Both the position numbers and the translations under genes were made by a program. This document shows positions 6,803-10,343 of a stretch of 10,343 bases of DNA, piece by piece. The stretch's first letter is position 1, and each line of letters begins with the position of its first letter. The notes below the pieces were generated by a model. That model was not told where the DNA came from and did no database searches. It saw only the letters and a program-made list of their open reading frames with translations. This DNA comes from CAZIOH01 sp964540815 (GTDB lineage Bacteria > Myxococcota_A > Polyangia > Fen-1088): contig CAZIOH010000145.1 in assembly GCA_964540815.1 (NCBI GenBank), positions 1 to 10,343 on the forward strand, written 5' to 3'.

Positions 6803-6832
6803 TTGGCGCGCGCCCCCGGTCGCTCCTATGAT
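6803..6832 (+). promoter_or_regulatory. Candidate sigma70-type promoter of the rightward gene
   Basis: TTGGCG (6803-6808, four of six matches to TTGACA) and TATGAT (6827-6832, five of six to TATAAT) are 18 bp apart in the short divergent region. A perfect palindrome GGCGCGCGCC (6805-6814) overlaps the -35 and spacer and could be an operator. Transcription would start near 6839, only a few bases before ATG 6846. Confidence 0.4.
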
Positions 6833-6845
6833 GTCGACACGCGGC

Positions 6846-7571
6846 ATGGGAACCGACCTGAGATACCTCATCGGAGAGCGCTTGATCGTTCATCCGCGGC
6901 TGAAGCAACAGCAGCTCTACACGGCGCGCTCCGAGATCGAGCGGCTGGTGGCCGACCTGCCGCCGCTGGTGCCCTTCCAGCAGGCGCAAGCGGTTGGCGG
7001 AAGTGGCGGCAGCGTGCGCTACCAGGACGCGGACTGGATCCTCGACTGGGATCACCGTCTGCCATCGCGCAACGCCATCTTGCGCCTGGGCGCGTACTAT
7101 TCGACTGGCCGGCGGGACGAGGCTCGGGCCGTGATCGATCAGAAGCAGGCCGAGATCGCCAGGGCCGACCTGTTTCCGGAGTTCGACGTGGCGGACTTCG
7201 GGGGCATCCCTGGCGACGAGGTCTACGAGGCGGAGATGGAGATCGGCAGCCCCCCGGCCCGGCTGCGCCTGGTGAGCGACTGGCGGCGTGAGGTCGATCC
7301 GGTGTCGGCCGAGCGGGCGGTGGCCATCGTGCGCGCATCCCAGTCGTTCAAGGAAATCCAGGCCCGGACCGCGATCCGGCCCCCTGGGCTCGGGGATCTC
7401 GAGGCGGCCGAGTGGACGCCCCCGTGTGAGAGCGGACATGCCCGATGGGGGATCGACGTGTGGTACCTGCTGACCTACAACGGCATGGTCGGAGAAGGCC
7501 GGGCCTTTCTGGTCGACCACCACGAGGGACTGGTCATCCGCGAGCGCGACTTCCAGTTTCGGGCCGGCTGA
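6846..7571 (+). CDS. Hypothetical protein, 241 residues
   Basis: I do not recognise this protein. It has no signal peptide, transmembrane stretch or known catalytic motif and should be cytoplasmic. The N-terminal half has many charged and aromatic residues (e.g. R-Y-Q-D-A-D-W-I-L-D-W-D-H-R) and a helical stretch A-R-A-V-I-D-Q-K-Q-A-E-I-A-R. The C-terminus ends in strands of the form W-G-I-D-V-W-Y-L-L-T-Y and G-R-A-F-L-V-D-H-H-E-G-L-V-I, a pattern faintly like PepSY-type domains but too weak to assign. Codon choice matches its neighbours, which supports a real gene. The start is uncertain: ATG 6846 lacks a ribosome site but follows a candidate promoter by a few bases, so the mRNA may be nearly leaderless. 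ATG 6828/6831 are alternatives that overlap the -10 box. The frame is open back to 6648, but that part is antisense to the aminotransferase. Pyruvate carboxylase follows after 65 bp. Confidence 0.75.
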   Translation: MGTDLRYLIGERLIVHPRLKQQQLYTARSEIERLVADLPPLVPFQQAQAVGGSGGSVRYQDADWILDWDHRLPSRNAILRLGAYYSTGRRDEARAVIDQKQAEIARADLFPEFDVADFGGIPGDEVYEAEMEIGSPPARLRLVSDWRREVDPVSAERAVAIVRASQSFKEIQARTAIRPPGLGDLEAAEWTPPCESGHARWGIDVWYLLTYNGMVGEGRAFLVDHHEGLVIRERDFQFRAG

Positions 7572-7598
7572 TTCGGACGGCTGGCTGGCCCAATTCCA

Positions 7599-7627
7599 TT
7601 GACAGCGCGGGGCGGGTCAGCCCAGAT
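7599..7627 (+). promoter_or_regulatory. Possible promoter before pyruvate carboxylase
   Basis: A perfect TTGACA (7599-7604) lies 38 bp before the start codon, but the base run 17 bp later (CCAGAT, 7622-7627) matches TATAAT poorly. It could be the carboxylase gene's own promoter in a GC-rich genome, or chance. Confidence 0.3.
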
Positions 7628-7636
7628 CGAGCCGCC

Positions 7637-10343
7637 ATGAGCCAGCCGACGTCCGCGCTTCCGTCCCCGTCCTCCACCCCCGACGCCCCGCTGCTCCCGT
7701 TCCGCCGCGTGATGTGCGCGAACCGGGGCGAGATCGCCATCCGGGTGTTTCGGGCCTGCACCGAGCTCGGGATCGAGACCGTCGCGATCTTCTCCGAGGA
7801 GGATCGGGTGCACCTGCACCGCTACAAGGCCGACGAGGCCTACCTGGTGGGCCGCGGGCTCGAGCCGGTGGCGGCCTACCTGGCCGAGGACGAGATCGTG
7901 GAGCTGGCCCGGCGCCAGCGGGTGGACGCCATCCACCCCGGCTACGGGCTGCTGTCCGAGCGCGCGTCGTTCGCGCACAAGTGCCGCGCCGCCGGGATCA
8001 AGTTCATCGGCCCCACCCCCGAGGCCATCGAGGCCCTGGGCGACAAGGTCGCCGCCCGCAGGATCGCCGAGCTGGCCGGGGTGCCCATGGTGCCCGGCAC
8101 CCCGCGCGCGGTCGCCTCGTCGGCCGAGGCGCGCGCCTTCGCGGCCCGGGTCGGCTATCCGGTGTTCGTCAAGGCGCTGGCCGGTGGTGGCGGACGCGGC
8201 ATGCGCGTGGTGCGCTCGGACGCCGAGATGGACGAGGCGCTGGCCCGCGCGCAGTCGGAGGCGCGCAAGGCCTTCGGCGACGACGCGGTCTTCATCGAGA
8301 AGCTGGTGGTGCGGCCGAAGCACATCGAGATCCAGATCCTCGGCGACGAGCACGGCAACCTGGTGCACCTGTTCGAGCGCGACTGCTCGGTCCAGCGCCG
8401 CCACCAGAAGGTCGTCGAGTACGCCCCCGCCTGGTCGCTGCCCCTCGAGCTGCGCGCCCGCATCGCCGAGGACGCCCTCAAGGTCGGGCGGCAGGTCGGT
8501 TACACCAACGCCGGCACGGTGGAGTTCCTGGTGGCGGAGGACGGCGCCCACTACTTCATCGAGGTCAACCCGCGCATCCAGGTCGAGCACACCGTCACCG
8601 AGGTGATCACCGGCCGCGATCTGGTGCAGGCGCAGATCCACGTGGCGCAGGGGCGACGGCTCTCCGATCCGGCCATCGGCATCGCCGACCAGGCCGCGAT
8701 CGAGCAGCGGGGCTTCGCGATCCAGGCCCGCATCACCGCCGAGGATCCGCAGAACGATTTCCTGCCCGACACCGGCAAGATCAACGTCTACCGGCCGGCC
8801 ATGGGGCTCGGTATCCGGCTCGATGACGGCTCGGGCTACGTGGGTGCGCGCGTCTCGCCGTACTACGACTCGCTCCTGGCCAAGGTCACGGCCTCCGGGC
8901 TCGACTGGCAGTACACCCGCCGCAAGCTCATCCGCGCGCTGCGCGAGTTTCGCATCCGCGGGGTCAAGACCAACGTCGCCTTCCTCGAGAACGTGCTCAA
9001 CCACCCGACCTTCGCCAGCGGCAAGGCCCACACCACCTTCGTCGACGAGACCCCGGCGCTCGTCCGCTACAAGCCGCGCAGCGATCGCGCCACCCGCATC
9101 CTGCGTTACATCGGCAGCATGGTGGTGAACGGGCACCCCACCGTGCGCGGAAAACCCAAGCCGAGCCCGGGCGCCCTCACCAAGGAGCCGATCGTCCCTG
9201 CGCTCGGGGCGCTGGGCCCGCCCACGCTCGGGGCGGTGGGCGCGGGCGCAGGCGCGGGGCAGGCCCCTCCGCGCGGGACCAAGCAGATCCTGGACGAGCA
9301 GGGCCCCGAGGGCATCGTGCGCTGGCTGCGGGCGGATCCGCGGGTGCGCCTCACCGACACCACCTGGCGGGACGCGCACCAGTCGCTGCTCGCCACCCGT
9401 CTGCGCACCTACGATCTCCTGCGCATCGCCCCCGCCACCGCCCAGCTCTGCGCGCAGCTCTTCTCGCTCGAGATGTGGGGCGGCGCGACCTTCGACGTGG
9501 CCTATCGCTTCCTCTCCGAGGATCCCTGGAAGCGGCTCGACGATCTGCGCGCCGCGGTCCCGAACATCCTGTTTCAGATGCTGGTGCGCGGCGCCAACGC
9601 GGTCGGGTACACCAACTACCCGGACGACGTGGTGCGCGGGTTCATCGAGGAGGCGGCCGCCGGCGGCATCGACGTGTTCCGCATCTTCGACGCCCTCAAC
9701 GACGTCGACAACATGAAGGTCGCGATCGAGGCGGCCCAGAAGACCGGGCGCATCGTGGAGACCGCCATCTGCTACACCGGCGACGTCAGCGATCCGCGCC
9801 GGACCAAGTACGACCTCGCCTACTACGTCAAGATGGCGAGGGAGATCACCCGCATCGGGACCCACATCCTCTGCATCAAGGACATGGCGGGCCTGCTCAA
9901 GCCGCGCGCCGCCACCATGCTGGTGAAAGCCATCCGCGAGGCGGTCGACGTCCCGGTCCACCTGCACATGCACGACACCTCGGGCAACGGCATCGCCTCG
10001 TACCGGGCTGCCGTCGACGCCGGGGTCGACATCATCGACTGCGCCGTGGGGTCCATGTCCGGGATGACCTCGCAGCCCTCGCTCGAGTCGCTGCTGTTCG
10101 CGCTCGAGGGGAGCCCGCGCGATCCCCGCATCGATCCGGCGCCGATCGAGAAGCTGTCGGTCTACTGGGACACCGTGCGGGACTGGTACGCGCCGTTCGA
10201 ATCCGGCCTGAAGGCGCCGGCCTCCGACGTCTACCAGCACGAGATCCCGGGGGGGCAGTACTCGAACCTGCGCGCGCAGGCCGAGGGGCTCGGCCTCGGC
10301 GCCCAGTCCTGGGAGGCCGTCAAGCGGGCCTACGCCGAGGTGA
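7637..10343 (+). CDS. pyc: Pyruvate carboxylase, 3' end outside the window
   Basis: Biotin-dependent enzyme that makes oxaloacetate from pyruvate, bicarbonate and ATP, refilling the TCA cycle; cytoplasmic tetramer. The 902 codons seen cover the biotin carboxylase domain (about 23-490) and most of the carboxyltransferase domain (about 550-902). Visible sites are A-N-R-G-E-I-A-I-R near residue 29, Lys179 with the ATP-grasp loop G-G-G-G-R-G-M (183-189), H-Q-K (256-258), and E309-V-N-P-R313-I-Q-V-E317 (metal/catalytic). In the carboxyltransferase part these are D574-T-T-W-R-D579-A-H-Q-S, the Lys748 of I-K-D-M-A-G-L-L-K-P (the lysine carboxylated in homologues) and H777-M-H779-D (metal ligands). 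All these residues are intact. The C-terminus including the biotinyl lysine domain (family length about 1150) lies to the right. A 22-residue Ser/Pro-rich leader precedes the domain. ATG 7637 has only a weak GAG as ribosome site. Confidence 0.97.
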   Translation, partial: MSQPTSALPSPSSTPDAPLLPFRRVMCANRGEIAIRVFRACTELGIETVAIFSEEDRVHLHRYKADEAYLVGRGLEPVAAYLAEDEIVELARRQRVDAIHPGYGLLSERASFAHKCRAAGIKFIGPTPEAIEALGDKVAARRIAELAGVPMVPGTPRAVASSAEARAFAARVGYPVFVKALAGGGGRGMRVVRSDAEMDEALARAQSEARKAFGDDAVFIEKLVVRPKHIEIQILGDEHGNLVHLFERDCSVQRRHQKVVEYAPAWSLPLELRARIAEDALKVGRQVGYTNAGTVEFLVAEDGAHYFIEVNPRIQVEHTVTEVITGRDLVQAQIHVAQGRRLSDPAIGIADQAAIEQRGFAIQARITAEDPQNDFLPDTGKINVYRPAMGLGIRLDDGSGYVGARVSPYYDSLLAKVTASGLDWQYTRRKLIRALREFRIRGVKTNVAFLENVLNHPTFASGKAHTTFVDETPALVRYKPRSDRATRILRYIGSMVVNGHPTVRGKPKPSPGALTKEPIVPALGALGPPTLGAVGAGAGAGQAPPRGTKQILDEQGPEGIVRWLRADPRVRLTDTTWRDAHQSLLATRLRTYDLLRIAPATAQLCAQLFSLEMWGGATFDVAYRFLSEDPWKRLDDLRAAVPNILFQMLVRGANAVGYTNYPDDVVRGFIEEAAAGGIDVFRIFDALNDVDNMKVAIEAAQKTGRIVETAICYTGDVSDPRRTKYDLAYYVKMAREITRIGTHILCIKDMAGLLKPRAATMLVKAIREAVDVPVHLHMHDTSGNGIASYRAAVDAGVDIIDCAVGSMSGMTSQPSLESLLFALEGSPRDPRIDPAPIEKLSVYWDTVRDWYAPFESGLKAPASDVYQHEIPGGQYSNLRAQAEGLGLGAQSWEAVKRAYAEV
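9201..9259 (+). repeat. Short imperfect repeat in the carboxylase linker
   Basis: CGCTCGGGGCG occurs at 9201-9211 and 9225-9235 (24-bp period), encoding L-G-A-L-G and L-G-A-V-G. A Gly-Ala run follows (535-541). It lies between the biotin carboxylase and carboxyltransferase domains of pyruvate carboxylase. Confidence 0.65.

Noticed and set aside
5552..7291. A 579-codon open frame on the plus strand opposite the aminotransferase
   Set aside because: It is an Arg/Gly-rich shadow of a clear PLP enzyme and crosses the divergent promoter into the next gene out of frame.
7475..10240. A 921-codon open frame on the minus strand opposite pyruvate carboxylase
   Set aside because: The plus strand encodes a textbook pyruvate carboxylase with intact motifs. 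The opposite frame stays open because of GC-rich third positions and reads as a low-complexity His/Arg/Asp/Gly-rich chain with no domain.

Overview
The window is GC-rich with strongly G/C-biased third codon positions. It encodes envelope proteins with long Gly/Ser/Thr linkers behind lipoprotein signals, an ECF sigma factor paired with a FecR/TPR membrane protein, and a von Willebrand A (VWA)-type lipoprotein. This mix is typical of Myxococcota (myxobacteria), probably Polyangiales-like. That placement is an inference from protein style, as no rRNA or marker tree is available.

Layout. Six genes read leftwards on the minus strand, in transcription order: a PLP-dependent class I/II aminotransferase (6763-5522); a two-domain probable outer-membrane protein (5525-4512, GTGA overlap); an ECF sigma factor (4438-3695, after a 73-bp gap); a FecR-domain anti-sigma-like protein with a periplasmic TPR tail (3698-1860, ATGA overlap); a VWA-like lipoprotein (1856-513, 3-bp gap); and, after 118 bp, a Gly- and Met-rich lipoprotein running off the left edge (394-1). 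A short divergent promoter region (about 6764-6845) separates this block from two rightward genes: an unrecognised 241-residue protein (6846-7571) and pyruvate carboxylase (from 7637), which runs off the right edge after 902 codons, before its biotin-carrier domain.

How the genes may work together. The sigma factor and FecR-like protein form a classic signalling pair. The membrane protein would hold the sigma factor through its cytoplasmic N-terminus and sense the envelope through its FecR domain and an unusually long TPR tail. The flanking outer-membrane protein and two lipoproteins make the sensor input or the regulon output of one envelope system plausible. The aminotransferase is translationally coupled to the outer-membrane protein, but its role there is unknown. 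Pyruvate carboxylase is a housekeeping anaplerotic enzyme unrelated to the leftward block.

No tRNA, rRNA, CRISPR array, insertion sequence or convincing intrinsic terminator was seen. The most unusual observations are the VWA-like protein with most metal-site residues replaced, the complete sigma/FecR-TPR/lipoprotein/outer-membrane cluster, and the repeat-built Gly/Met-rich lipoprotein.
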